Shown here piece after piece: positions 14,771-22,729 of a stretch of 32,722 nucleotides of DNA. How positions within the stretch are numbered: position 1 is the stretch's first letter; every line of letters begins with the position of its first letter. The position numbers were made by a program, and so were the translations under genes. The stretch spans positions 1-32,722 of the forward strand of contig JBILGT010000046.1 in assembly GCA_044350895.1 (NCBI GenBank). The letters run 5' to 3'. The notes beneath the pieces were generated by a model, which had not been told where the DNA came from, ran no database searches, and saw nothing but the letters and a program-made list of their open reading frames with translations. Source of the DNA: OMIS01 sp044350895. Its GTDB lineage: Bacteria; Patescibacteriota; Microgenomatia; UBA1400; PJMF01.

Positions 14771-14941
14771 ATGACAGAAGATCAATATTATTCGATTAAT
14801 GAGGTTGCTAAAATCTTAAAAGTTGCCTACTTAACTGTTTACAGATGGGTACAGTCAAAAAAGCTACTGGCAGTTAAAGCAGGAAAACAATATAGAATAA
14901 AAAATGAAGACTTAAAAAGATTTTTAAATACCAGAATTTAA
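14771..14941 (+). CDS. Small HTH regulator coupled to restriction-modification genes
   Basis: From the ATG at 14771 this is a 56-residue excisionase-type HTH protein (YSINEVAKILKVAYLTVYRW, then VKAGKQYRIKNEDLKRFL). It is a paralogue of the gene at 845. An in-frame ATG at 14753 would add six residues; I prefer 14771 because MTEDQYYSINEV then aligns with MQEEQYYTLKEV of the paralogue. Its stop is 1 nt from the ATG of the restriction-methylation gene, so it is almost certainly translated with it. This resembles controller proteins of restriction systems, although those are usually XRE-type (family knowledge). A regulator role is therefore inferred. Upstream AT-rich repeats (GATAATGTTAAATAATGATAA) and ACTTTTCACA resemble those before the paralogue. 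Confidence 0.8.
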   Translation: MTEDQYYSINEVAKILKVAYLTVYRWVQSKKLLAVKAGKQYRIKNEDLKRFLNTRI

Positions 14942-14942
14942 T

Positions 14943-17927
14943 ATGGAACAAAACTCAATTTCAAAACTCGTTGAAAAATATAAGAATAACCGGGATTACT
15001 ACACAAGCAGTCAATATAGTGAGGCTCAGCTTAGAATTGATTTTATTGACCCCCTATTCGAGATTTTGGGGTGGGATATAAAAAATGCAAAAGGTAAATC
15101 AACCAACGAAAGAGAAGTAATTGTAGAAGAGCCATTAAGAGAAGACATCAGTTCAAACTCTAAGAAACCAGACTACACCTTCCGTTTATTTTCAGAGCGA
15201 AAATTCTACCTAGAAGCAAAAAAGCCAAGTGTCAAAATCGAAGTTGACAGTGAACCAGCCAAACAAGTGAGACGATATGGATTTACAGCAAAATTAAAGA
15301 TTTCAGTTTTGACTAATTTTGAATATTTAGCAATTTATGACTGTTCAAGAGTGGTTAAAGAAAGCGACAGCACAACAAATTCTAGGGTAAAACTTTATCA
15401 CTACACTGAATACGAAAGCGCTTTTGAAGAGATAATAAGAATGTTGGGAAACAAAAGTGTGTATAGCGGAACCTTTGATGATAATTGGTCACACATAGAA
15501 GAACAGCTACAGTTATTCAGCGTTGATAATTTGTTCCTTGAACAAATAAATAAATGGAGAATTATCCTTGGAAATGAAATCTATTCTCACAATGCAAGCA
15601 TTTCTGAGGCAGAATTGAACGACATAGTTCAACGATATATTAATAGTATAATCTTTTTAAGAGTATGCGAGGACAGAGACTTGGAGACATATAAAAGCCT
15701 TCTGAATCTATCCAACATTGGAGATTTTAACGCACTGATAGACAAGTTCAAAACAGCTGATAGAAAATATAATTCGGGGCTTTTTAATCATCCTCTAAAT
15801 AACGAAATCATAGAGAACAACAGTTCAGCGTTTTGGACAATAATTCAGCAACTATATTACCCTGAAAGTACCTACTCCTTCTCAGTTTTTGCATCTGACA
15901 TCTTAGGAAATATCTACGAAATATTTTTAGGATACAGGCTGACCATAATTAACGGATTTATTGGCTTAGACAAGAAACCAGAGCATATTGATAGGGATGT
16001 TATTACAACTCCTACTGCTGTAATTCGGGACATATTACGCTTTACTGTTCAAAAGTATTGCGAAAATAAAACTGATGATGAGATATTTCAATCAACATTT
16101 GCAGATATTGCCTGTGGTTCAGGCGCATTCTTGTTAGAAGGTTACCAGTTTATTAATGATTATCTAATTGACTACTACCTCCAACATTCTCCAGACCGCC
16201 TGATACAAATATCAATAAACACTTACAAGCTCCCTTTTGAATTAAAAAAGAAACTACTTGTTAACTGCATTTTTGGTATTGATAAAGACTTTAATGCTGT
16301 AGAGGCTTGTAAATTCGGTTTGTTGTTAAAACTATTAGAGAATGAAAATAACAATACTATTTCTACTCCTGCCCTTCCAGTTTTAAATAAAAACATACTC
16401 TTTGGTAATAGTCTGATAGAACGGGTTGAAGAAACTGGAACTGAACATGCAATTAACCCTTTTGAACTAAGCAATTATAAATTTGATGTAATCATCGGAA
16501 ATCCTCCATACATGTCTACTGAAGACATGAAGAAGTTTACTCCTTTGGAGTTACCAATATACAAAGATAAATATATTTCGGCTTATAAGCAGTTTGATAA
16601 ATATTTTCTATTTATTGAAAGGGGCTACAATCTATTAAGAGAAAACGGTTATCTAGGATATATTGTTCCAAATAAGTTTACTAAAGTTGGTGCAGGTACC
16701 AAACTAAGAAAATTATTAAAAGAAGAAAAAGCCACATACTCAATCATTTCTTTTGGAGCTAATCAGATTTTTCAAGATAAAACAACATATACTTGCTTAC
16801 TGTTTCTGAGGAAACAGGAAGAAGATAAAGTGAAATATTTAGAGGTAAATGACCTAACAAAGTGGCGTATTCGAGATATTAAAGCAAATGACTACGATGA
16901 GATAAATGTTGACGAACTTACAGACAATGTCTGGGTTTTAGTCCCTAGTATCTTGAAAAACGTTTATCAAAAGATAAGCAACCAAAGCACTTCACTAGTC
17001 GAACTAATAGGAGTTGAAAATATATACAATGGCATACAAACCAGTGCAAATGATATTTATGTTCTCACACCTTATAGCTCGGATGCAGATTATTTATATT
17101 TTAAAAAGGATGGTAGAGATTGGAAAATTGAAAGAAGCTTAACTAAACCATATTTCAAGACATCTAGTGGAATTGATAATTTAAACACATATAGACCATT
17201 TGCCCCTAACTCTTTCGTTATTTACCCATACATAAAGACTATCAGTGGAATAGATTTCATCAATATTAACGAGTTAGAGCTTAAGTTTCCAAATGCTTTC
17301 GCATATTTAAGTACATATAAAGATAAACTAAGTGACCCTCATAGAGATATAAAGCCTACACCATTGACCCCGAACGAATGGTATCGATATGGTCGACATC
17401 AATCCCTCGATAAGTGTGATGTTCCAGCAAAAATAATTGTTGGAGTTCTTTCACAGGGCAACAAATATGCTATTGATTACTATAGAACACTCATTTCATC
17501 AGGTGGTACAGCTGGTTACTGCATGATTACCATGCCAGAAAATTTCCAATATTCAATTTACTATATCCAAGCACTATTAAACTCAAAATACTTAGAGTGG
17601 TATTCGGCATTGATAGGCGAGGTTTTTAGAGGTGGCTACATCGCAAGAGGCACAAAAGTACTAAAAAACTTGCCCATCAGAGTAGTTAATTTTGAGGATA
17701 CAAATGAGAAACAACTACATGACAAAATATCTTTAATTCAAGAAAAGCTTATAAATATTCAAGGAAATATTGACCAAAGTATCAACAATGAAAGAGACTT
17801 GGTACCTCTTCAGAGGGAATTTGCCTCTCTTAAAGTTCAACTTGATGAATTACTCAAAAATTTATACCAGTTGGACGATGACGATAAGTTAATTCCATTG
17901 ATATCAGAAATCTATGAGACTAATTAG
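14943..17927 (+). CDS. Type IIG-like restriction-methylation protein
   Basis: This 994-residue protein joins nuclease, methyltransferase and target-recognition parts. The N-terminal type I HsdR-like domain (about 1-170) contains the PD-(D/E)xK signature: PDYTF (D77) and YLEAKKP (E91, K93). A helical linker follows. The N6-adenine methyltransferase core has motif I DIACGSGAFLLEG (about 388-400) and motif IV IIGNPPYMS (about 517-525), as in Eco57I-type enzymes. The C-terminal third (about 690-990) has target-recognition character (GGYIARGTKVLKNLPIRVVN) and a coiled coil near the end. It would cut unmodified DNA near a recognition site and methylate the site. It is coupled to an HTH gene upstream and overlaps a second methyltransferase downstream by 14 nt. 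The cluster is more AT-rich than the transfer genes. Confidence 0.85.
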   Translation: MEQNSISKLVEKYKNNRDYYTSSQYSEAQLRIDFIDPLFEILGWDIKNAKGKSTNEREVIVEEPLREDISSNSKKPDYTFRLFSERKFYLEAKKPSVKIEVDSEPAKQVRRYGFTAKLKISVLTNFEYLAIYDCSRVVKESDSTTNSRVKLYHYTEYESAFEEIIRMLGNKSVYSGTFDDNWSHIEEQLQLFSVDNLFLEQINKWRIILGNEIYSHNASISEAELNDIVQRYINSIIFLRVCEDRDLETYKSLLNLSNIGDFNALIDKFKTADRKYNSGLFNHPLNNEIIENNSSAFWTIIQQLYYPESTYSFSVFASDILGNIYEIFLGYRLTIINGFIGLDKKPEHIDRDVITTPTAVIRDILRFTVQKYCENKTDDEIFQSTFADIACGSGAFLLEGYQFINDYLIDYYLQHSPDRLIQISINTYKLPFELKKKLLVNCIFGIDKDFNAVEACKFGLLLKLLENENNNTISTPALPVLNKNILFGNSLIERVEETGTEHAINPFELSNYKFDVIIGNPPYMSTEDMKKFTPLELPIYKDKYISAYKQFDKYFLFIERGYNLLRENGYLGYIVPNKFTKVGAGTKLRKLLKEEKATYSIISFGANQIFQDKTTYTCLLFLRKQEEDKVKYLEVNDLTKWRIRDIKANDYDEINVDELTDNVWVLVPSILKNVYQKISNQSTSLVELIGVENIYNGIQTSANDIYVLTPYSSDADYLYFKKDGRDWKIERSLTKPYFKTSSGIDNLNTYRPFAPNSFVIYPYIKTISGIDFININELELKFPNAFAYLSTYKDKLSDPHRDIKPTPLTPNEWYRYGRHQSLDKCDVPAKIIVGVLSQGNKYAIDYYRTLISSGGTAGYCMITMPENFQYSIYYIQALLNSKYLEWYSALIGEVFRGGYIARGTKVLKNLPIRVVNFEDTNEKQLHDKISLIQEKLINIQGNIDQSINNERDLVPLQREFASLKVQLDELLKNLYQLDDDDKLIPLISEIYETN

Positions 17928-19518
17928 TAATGCATCAGTAGAAAAGTTAAGAGGTGGGTTCTATACACCCTCTGCAATAGCTTCATTTATTCTGAAATGG
18001 GGTTTTAATGGAGATACACTTTTAGAAATACTAGAACCAAGCTGTGGGGACGGTGTTTTTTTAGAAGAGATTAAAAATGGTGACTATAAATACAAGCAAA
18101 TTACTGCCATTGAGATAATCCCCGAAGAAGCTAATAAAGCCAGAAGAGTAGGTTTACCAAATGCCGAAATTTTAGTTAAAGACTTTCATAAGTTTTGTAT
18201 TAGTTCAAAAAATAAGTATAACCTTATTGTTGGTAATCCTCCTTACATCAGATATCAGTACTTTAATAAAGAACAACAAGAGGATGCTGGCACTATATTT
18301 AGTAGTGCAAATCTCAAGTATTCAAAGCTAACAAATGCATGGGTCTCTTTTGTTGTCGGAGCATCTTTAATGCTGAAAGAACAAGGTAAAATTGGCTTTG
18401 TGTTGCCAGCTGAGATTTTGCAGGTTTCCTATGCTCAACCACTGAGAGAATATTTAGCACGTACTTTTAACAAAATTAATATTATTTCTTTCAAGAAACT
18501 TATCTTTCCTGACATACAGCAAGAGGTTGTTCTACTACTCTGCGAAAAAAATAACAGCGATAGTCACTTGATTGAACATATCGAATTAACCGATGCTTCT
18601 GAACTCGCCAACTTAGATATTAGAAAGTTAAAAACTCCTCATAAAAAGATTGATTTCAAATCAAATAAATGGACTTTTTATTTCCTAGAGCAAGAAGAGA
18701 TTGATTTTATTGAAAGATTGCAAAAAGAAAAAGCAATTTCAAAATTAGGTGATTTCGCAACTGTAGAGGTTGGCATAACAACAGGTTCAAACCCTTTTTT
18801 TACAGTACCTTTTTCAATAGTAAAGCAATTTCATTTAGAAAAATTCGCTAAACCACTAGTTGGTAGAAGTGTTCAGGTTCCAAGTGCTATCTTTACTACG
18901 AATGACTGGTATAAAAATAGAGACGATGAGGCTAGGACACATTTACTTGTATTCCCAAAACTCTCAGAGTTAAACAAAGAAGTAGGGGCATTAGAATACC
19001 TAAAACTTGGTGAAGAACAAGAAATCCATAAAGGGTATAAATGCAGAATACGAGATGAGTGGCAAATTATACCGTCTGTAAGAGTTTCAGAGGCATTATT
19101 TATCCGAAGAAATAATATCTACCCCAAGTTAATAATAAACGAGGCAAAAGCATACACAACAGATACCATGCATAGGGTAACTATTAAGAAGAATGCAGAC
19201 ATCTCTGCTGTAACAGCCAGCTATTACAATTCAATTTCATTTGCCTTTACTGAGATTTGTGGTAGAAGCCACGGCGGAGGTGTTTTAGAGCTTATGCCAA
19301 ATGAGGTTGAGGAGATATTGCTTCCTTACAACGTTGAAAACGGGAAGCTACTGAATGTAATTGATGACATGATAAGAGATAAAAAGAATATTTTAGAAAT
19401 TCTTGATTATACAAATAAAATAATTCTAATAGATAAATTAGGTTTTACAGAAGCCGAGGTAAATCTAGCGACAACAATTTGGAAAAAGTTATCTGATAGA
19501 AGATTAAATAGAAACTAA
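17914..19518 (+). CDS. N6-adenine DNA methyltransferase, Eco57I/TaqI-like
   Basis: The 534-residue protein opens with RGGFYTPSAIASFILKW, the N-terminal signature of Eco57I/TaqI-like methyltransferases. Motif I is EPSCGDGVFLEEI (about 43-55, binding S-adenosylmethionine) and motif IV IVGNPPYIRYQYF (about 105-117). The C-terminal half (about 270-520) looks like a target-recognition domain (LGDFATVEVGITTGSNPFFT; GRSHGGGVLELMPNEVEEIL). No nuclease motif is seen. It overlaps the preceding gene by 14 nt and so belongs to the same operon. It probably methylates the second strand of an asymmetric site, as in Eco57I-like systems with a companion methylase, but it might have its own specificity. Confidence 0.88.
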   Translation: MRLISNASVEKLRGGFYTPSAIASFILKWGFNGDTLLEILEPSCGDGVFLEEIKNGDYKYKQITAIEIIPEEANKARRVGLPNAEILVKDFHKFCISSKNKYNLIVGNPPYIRYQYFNKEQQEDAGTIFSSANLKYSKLTNAWVSFVVGASLMLKEQGKIGFVLPAEILQVSYAQPLREYLARTFNKINIISFKKLIFPDIQQEVVLLLCEKNNSDSHLIEHIELTDASELANLDIRKLKTPHKKIDFKSNKWTFYFLEQEEIDFIERLQKEKAISKLGDFATVEVGITTGSNPFFTVPFSIVKQFHLEKFAKPLVGRSVQVPSAIFTTNDWYKNRDDEARTHLLVFPKLSELNKEVGALEYLKLGEEQEIHKGYKCRIRDEWQIIPSVRVSEALFIRRNNIYPKLIINEAKAYTTDTMHRVTIKKNADISAVTASYYNSISFAFTEICGRSHGGGVLELMPNEVEEILLPYNVENGKLLNVIDDMIRDKKNILEILDYTNKIILIDKLGFTEAEVNLATTIWKKLSDRRLNRN

Positions 19519-19624
19519 GAACTTTTCAAAAATTTCTTGATCTATGTGCTTGCAAAGAAATTAAATCTTTTGAAGCAAAATGCTTCATTGCTTACTTCAA
19601 GCTTTGTAAATATACTTCCAGTTT
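19519..19624. other. Gap after restriction operon with a weak hairpin
   Basis: This AT-rich spacer contains a 7-bp hairpin TGAAGCA-AAA-TGCTTCA at 19571-19587. There is no T-run behind it, so it is at best a weak or factor-dependent terminator of the restriction operon. No gene is visible. Confidence 0.3.
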
Positions 19625-19807
19625 ATGGAAGAAACAACTGATAACAAAGAAATAGTTTCTGTTAGTTTTTCTTTTAAGGAAGCTAAAGAAATTTAAATAT
19701 TAGCAAACAGATGTGGACTTTCAACTGAGTGCTACCTGGAGCTTGCACTTGAAGAAGAGTGTTTGAAGCTTATGCTTTCAGAAAAGTTGATCTCTGCAGC
19801 TCACTAA
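19625..19807 (+). pseudogene. Small RHH-like gene with in-frame stop
   Basis: The frame from the ATG at 19625 encodes MEETTDNKEIVSVSFSFKEA and continues to KEI. A TAA at 19694-19696 interrupts it, then the same frame continues ILANRCGLSTECYLELALEE and closes after SEKLISAAH at 19807. The strand V-S-V-S-F-S-F followed by two helices is the pattern of a ribbon-helix-helix regulator of about 60 residues. One base change would restore it. It lies just upstream of the T4SS promoter, where an autoregulatory repressor would be expected, so its loss may leave the transfer genes derepressed (inference). A sequencing error is the alternative. Confidence 0.55.
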
Positions 19808-19848
19808 CTTTAATTTTTTAGACATTACATTTCCACAAAGTATATTTA

Positions 19849-19876
19849 TTGACAGCTCCAGATAAAGTGATACAAT
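19849..19876 (+). promoter_or_regulatory. Promoter of the T4SS operon
   Basis: TTGACA (19849-19854), a 16-nt spacer and TACAAT (19871-19876) make a good sigma-70 match. Transcription would start near 19883, leaving a leader of about 85 nt before the pilin ATG at 19969. A terminator-like hairpin lies inside that leader. Confidence 0.7.
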
Positions 19877-19910
19877 TTGATTGCTTTTATAGTAAAAAAT
19901 GTGTTCAATA

Positions 19911-19936
19911 GCTGCCCACTAGTGGTGGCTTTTTTT
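19911..19936 (+). terminator. Terminator-like hairpin in the T4SS leader (possible attenuator)
   Basis: GCTGC-CCACTAGTGG-TGGC (19911-19929) contains a perfect 10-nt palindrome extended by two G-C and two wobble pairs. It is followed at once by seven T residues (19930-19936). This is the form of an intrinsic terminator. It stands between the promoter at 19849-19876 and the pilin ribosome site, so it should cut short transcripts of the T4SS operon unless read-through occurs. It may alternatively end a transcript from upstream. Confidence 0.55.
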
Positions 19937-19968
19937 GTCTGTTGGGCTATATACATAGAAAGGTGCGC

Positions 19969-20304
19969 ATGAAAAAGATTATTTTTCTGCAAGCGGTAGT
20001 AGGTACGCTCCTTTTGGTTGCTGCGCCTGTCTACGCCCAATCTGGTGATGTTGTTAAAGTTCAATCCTTCCTCCAAAGTGTCATTCAAGTCTTAGTTACT
20101 CTAGCTGGTCTAGTTTCCACAGGATTCTTTGTCTGGGGCGGGCTTGGGTACATTACTTCTTCTGGTGATCCTGAATCTCTTGATCGTTCCAAGAAGACCA
20201 TCGTCTACTCTGCAATTGGCTTAGTGATCGTACTCGCAGCATTTGTCATCTCAAACATCGTGACTGATTTGGCTACTGGCTCGTTTGGTGCACCAAGCAA
20301 CTAA
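19969..20304 (+). CDS. virB2: VirB2-like pilin subunit
   Basis: The 111-residue precursor has a signal peptide (MKKIIFLQAVVGTLLLVA, cleavage near VYA-QS) and two membrane helices (IQVLVTLAGLVSTGFFVWGG; AIGLVIVLAAFVISNIV). They are joined by the polar loop GYITSSGDPESLDRSKKT. That is the pilin arrangement of VirB2/TrbC and the form seen in CPR-type T4SS loci. Subunits would be cleaved and assembled at the membrane into a pilus or channel. I chose the ATG at 19969 because AAAGGTG lies 3 nt upstream and the signal peptide then starts normally; an in-frame ATG at 19942 adds nine residues. It is the first gene of the T4SS operon. Confidence 0.8.
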   Translation: MKKIIFLQAVVGTLLLVAAPVYAQSGDVVKVQSFLQSVIQVLVTLAGLVSTGFFVWGGLGYITSSGDPESLDRSKKTIVYSAIGLVIVLAAFVISNIVTDLATGSFGAPSN

Positions 20305-20326
20305 CTATAAATAGTGGTTTAACAGT

Positions 20327-21628
20327 ATGAATAGACTTGTAGTAGTCTTAGCACTACTATCCATATACTTTCTTACACCCCTTCAAGTTTTTGCTGCCAG
20401 TACCGAGATTACTACATACACTACAAATACCCTTCAGATCATTACACTCATTGCGGGTGGAGCAGCTACGCTCTTTCTAATCCTTGGTGGTTATGGTTAC
20501 ATCACTTCCTCTGGCAATCCTGAAACTCTAGAACAATCAAAGAAAACCATTAAAAATGCTCTGGTAGGTTTACTTCTGATTCTTGGGGCAGGGATCTTTG
20601 TTTCACTGCTCAGAACAGCCCTACAACCTGCCAACATTGAGAATCCGACGGCTGCCATTAGCATGCAACCGATTCAAGCAGCAGAGCCGTCAGAGGGTTT
20701 AGCACAAGTTTTGATTGACGCAGTATCTGGCTTCATGGAGAACATTGTCCAGAGTGCAATTACTCCTATTCTGAACGGCATATTGGGATACCTGACCACC
20801 ACACCAAGTGTATTGAATAACTCAGTCATTTTTGACTTCTGGCTAGTCACGCTTGGAATTGTGGATAGTCTTTTTGTCTTGGTAGTGGCACTGCTTGGTC
20901 TACAACTAATGAGTGCCAGTACCTTTGGTTTTGAGGAGGTGAGGCTGAACCAATTACTGCCAAGAATCGGCTTGGCATTCTTAGGAGCCAATATCTCACT
21001 CTTCTTGGCAGATTATGTCATTTTGACCTGCAACGCTTTGGTAAAAGCAATTCTCGATTCCACTGGAGGGTTGCAACAGTCATGGTTAGAACATGCTACT
21101 AATCCAGTGGTACTTGTAGCAGGCACAACTCCACTTATCACACTTATATTTTTTGTTATTTTCTTGATTGTAGCTATTGTTTTACTGCTGATGTACATCA
21201 GTCGGTTAATCCTGATTTCACTGGGCGCAGTTTTATCTCCATTTATTTTCCTCCTTTGGGCTATTCCCAGGACGGCTGGCTTTGCAGAGATGGCGGTCAA
21301 GTCTTACTTCGTCACAGTTTTCATAGTTTTTGTACATGTAGTAACTATCCAGCTGGCTGCTTCATTTCTGACACTACCCGAGAACTCCACCAACTCACTG
21401 ATCGCCATTGCTACCGCTATCGGCTTATTCTTCACCCTCCTTAAAACACCATCCTTGATGATGCAACTTGTTCAAGAGTCTGCTCATACAGGAGTGATGC
21501 AGAAGTTGGGAGGTCAGATTATGAATGTAATGAGTACAAGTAAAAGTAGCTCTGCAACACCAGATGACAGCAAGCTATCAGTCATCAAACATGCCGCTAA
21601 ACTTCCTAGAAAGGTAGTACACACATGA
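20327..21628 (+). CDS. VirB2-like pilin domain fused to VirB6/TrbL-like channel protein
   Basis: The 433-residue protein begins like the preceding pilin. It has a signal peptide (MNRLVVVLALLSIYFLTPLQ, ending FAAS), two helices and the loop GYITSSGNPETLEQSKKT, nearly the same as in VirB2 (about 25-110). After a linker, residues about 165-400 form five or more membrane helices (FWLVTLGIVDSLFVLVVALL; LIFFVIFLIVAIVLLLMYIS; SYFVTVFIVFVHVVTIQLAA). These match a VirB6/TrbL-type inner-membrane channel component. The C-terminal tail is cytosolic and serine-rich. Its TGA overlaps the ATG of the PrgI gene (ATGA). The fusion would tie a pilin-like unit to the channel. It is a natural fusion, since the frame is clean throughout. 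Confidence 0.78.
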   Translation: MNRLVVVLALLSIYFLTPLQVFAASTEITTYTTNTLQIITLIAGGAATLFLILGGYGYITSSGNPETLEQSKKTIKNALVGLLLILGAGIFVSLLRTALQPANIENPTAAISMQPIQAAEPSEGLAQVLIDAVSGFMENIVQSAITPILNGILGYLTTTPSVLNNSVIFDFWLVTLGIVDSLFVLVVALLGLQLMSASTFGFEEVRLNQLLPRIGLAFLGANISLFLADYVILTCNALVKAILDSTGGLQQSWLEHATNPVVLVAGTTPLITLIFFVIFLIVAIVLLLMYISRLILISLGAVLSPFIFLLWAIPRTAGFAEMAVKSYFVTVFIVFVHVVTIQLAASFLTLPENSTNSLIAIATAIGLFFTLLKTPSLMMQLVQESAHTGVMQKLGGQIMNVMSTSKSSSATPDDSKLSVIKHAAKLPRKVVHT

Positions 21629-22125
21629 GAGCAACAGTTGTACCAGCACAAATCACGACTATAGAGGATAAAATTGCAGGAAATCTGACAGTTACGCAAC
21701 TCTTACTACTGATGGTTCCCGTATTTTCCTCAGCCATAACCTACGCAGTACTACTACCTCAGTTTGATTTTTCTGTATACAAGCTCATCTTCATTGGGGT
21801 AATAACTATCTTCGCTATAACTCTGGCAATCAGAGTAAAAGAGAAGATTCTTCTAGACTGGCTGCTACTCATAACAAAGTACAATCTGCGTCCAAAATTG
21901 TATCTATTTAATAAAAATGACTCGATGTTCCGAAAGGTCGAGGTTCCACTTCAAGCCAGTAAAGTACCACTTCCAAAAGCTAAAGAATCTCAAGAAAAAA
22001 TTGCTATCACTCCCATTATTACTGAAAACCTTAAGCCGTTTATTGAGTTAGAGTATGCACTTGCCACCCAAAGCCTCAGTTTTAAAGTGAGAGAGAAGGG
22101 AGGCTACAATGTCTTTGTGGAGTAA
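21625..22125 (+). CDS. PrgI family (VirB3-like) T4SS protein
   Basis: The 166-residue protein opens with VVPAQITTIEDKIAGNLTVT, the characteristic start of PrgI-family proteins. Two membrane helices follow (QLLLLMVPVFSSAITYAVLL; KLIFIGVITIFAITLAI), then the conserved polar segment DWLLLITKYNLRPKLYLFNK. PrgI occupies the VirB3 position in Gram-positive-type and CPR-type T4SS, at the membrane and in contact with VirB4. The remaining 60 residues form a soluble tail. Its start overlaps the previous stop by 4 nt, and its end overlaps the next gene by 17 nt. Confidence 0.85.
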   Translation: MRATVVPAQITTIEDKIAGNLTVTQLLLLMVPVFSSAITYAVLLPQFDFSVYKLIFIGVITIFAITLAIRVKEKILLDWLLLITKYNLRPKLYLFNKNDSMFRKVEVPLQASKVPLPKAKESQEKIAITPIITENLKPFIELEYALATQSLSFKVREKGGYNVFVE

Positions 22126-22729
22126 ATCAAAGAAACAGGCTAGTTCTAGAGAACAGATTAAAATTAAGGAAGTCCGTGACAATATTCTGATACTCCCAGG
22201 TAATCACTACCGACTCATACTTGAAACAAGCTCCATCAACTTTGAACTGAAAAGTGAAGCAGAGCAAGATGTCTTGATTGATGGCTTCCAGAACTTCCTC
22301 AACTCGCTGCCATGCACCCTGCAAATCGTGATTAGGATACGTGAACTAGACATAGATAGTTATATTGAAGAAATATCTGCAACTAAAACTATAGAAAAAG
22401 AGCAGGTTTTTAAAAACCAGATCACTTATTATTGTGAGTTTCTTAAAACTCTTGTCTCTGGCAATAAAATCTTATCTCGCAAATTCTACGTGGTTATCAC
22501 GTACCATCATCAAGAGAAGCAACAGGACTTTCCACTGATTAAAGAACAACTAGCAGCAACTCAGTTGATCGTCACCAAAGGCTTAGAGAAAATTGGTATG
22601 AAAGTGACGCCACTCAATAGCTTGGAGGTACTCAACCTGTTTTACAGTTTCTATAACCCACAGCAGTTCAAGACACAGCCGCTTACGGCTGCCACTATTC
22701 AAAGTATGCTTACCAAAAACTATGTTTAA
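22109..22729 (+). CDS. Separate VirB4 N-terminal (TraC-like) domain protein
   Basis: The 206-residue protein begins with a basic patch (SLWSKSKKQASSREQIKIKE) and then resembles the N-terminal domain of VirB4/TraC proteins: VRDNILILPGNHYRLILETS, IVIRIRELDIDSYI and KFYVVITYHH. In most systems this domain is joined to the VirB4 motor. Here it is a separate gene overlapping the ATPase gene by 8 nt (22722-22729), so VirB4 appears split in two chains. No ATPase motif is present. A ribosome site GAGAAGGGAGG stands 5 nt before the start. It would sit at the cytosolic face with PrgI and VirB4. Confidence 0.65.
   Translation: MSLWSKSKKQASSREQIKIKEVRDNILILPGNHYRLILETSSINFELKSEAEQDVLIDGFQNFLNSLPCTLQIVIRIRELDIDSYIEEISATKTIEKEQVFKNQITYYCEFLKTLVSGNKILSRKFYVVITYHHQEKQQDFPLIKEQLAATQLIVTKGLEKIGMKVTPLNSLEVLNLFYSFYNPQQFKTQPLTAATIQSMLTKNYV

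Noticed and set aside
19694..19696. TAA read through as a sense codon (alternative genetic code)
   Set aside because: All other genes use TAA as a normal stop, and CPR recoding affects TGA, which is also used as a stop here.
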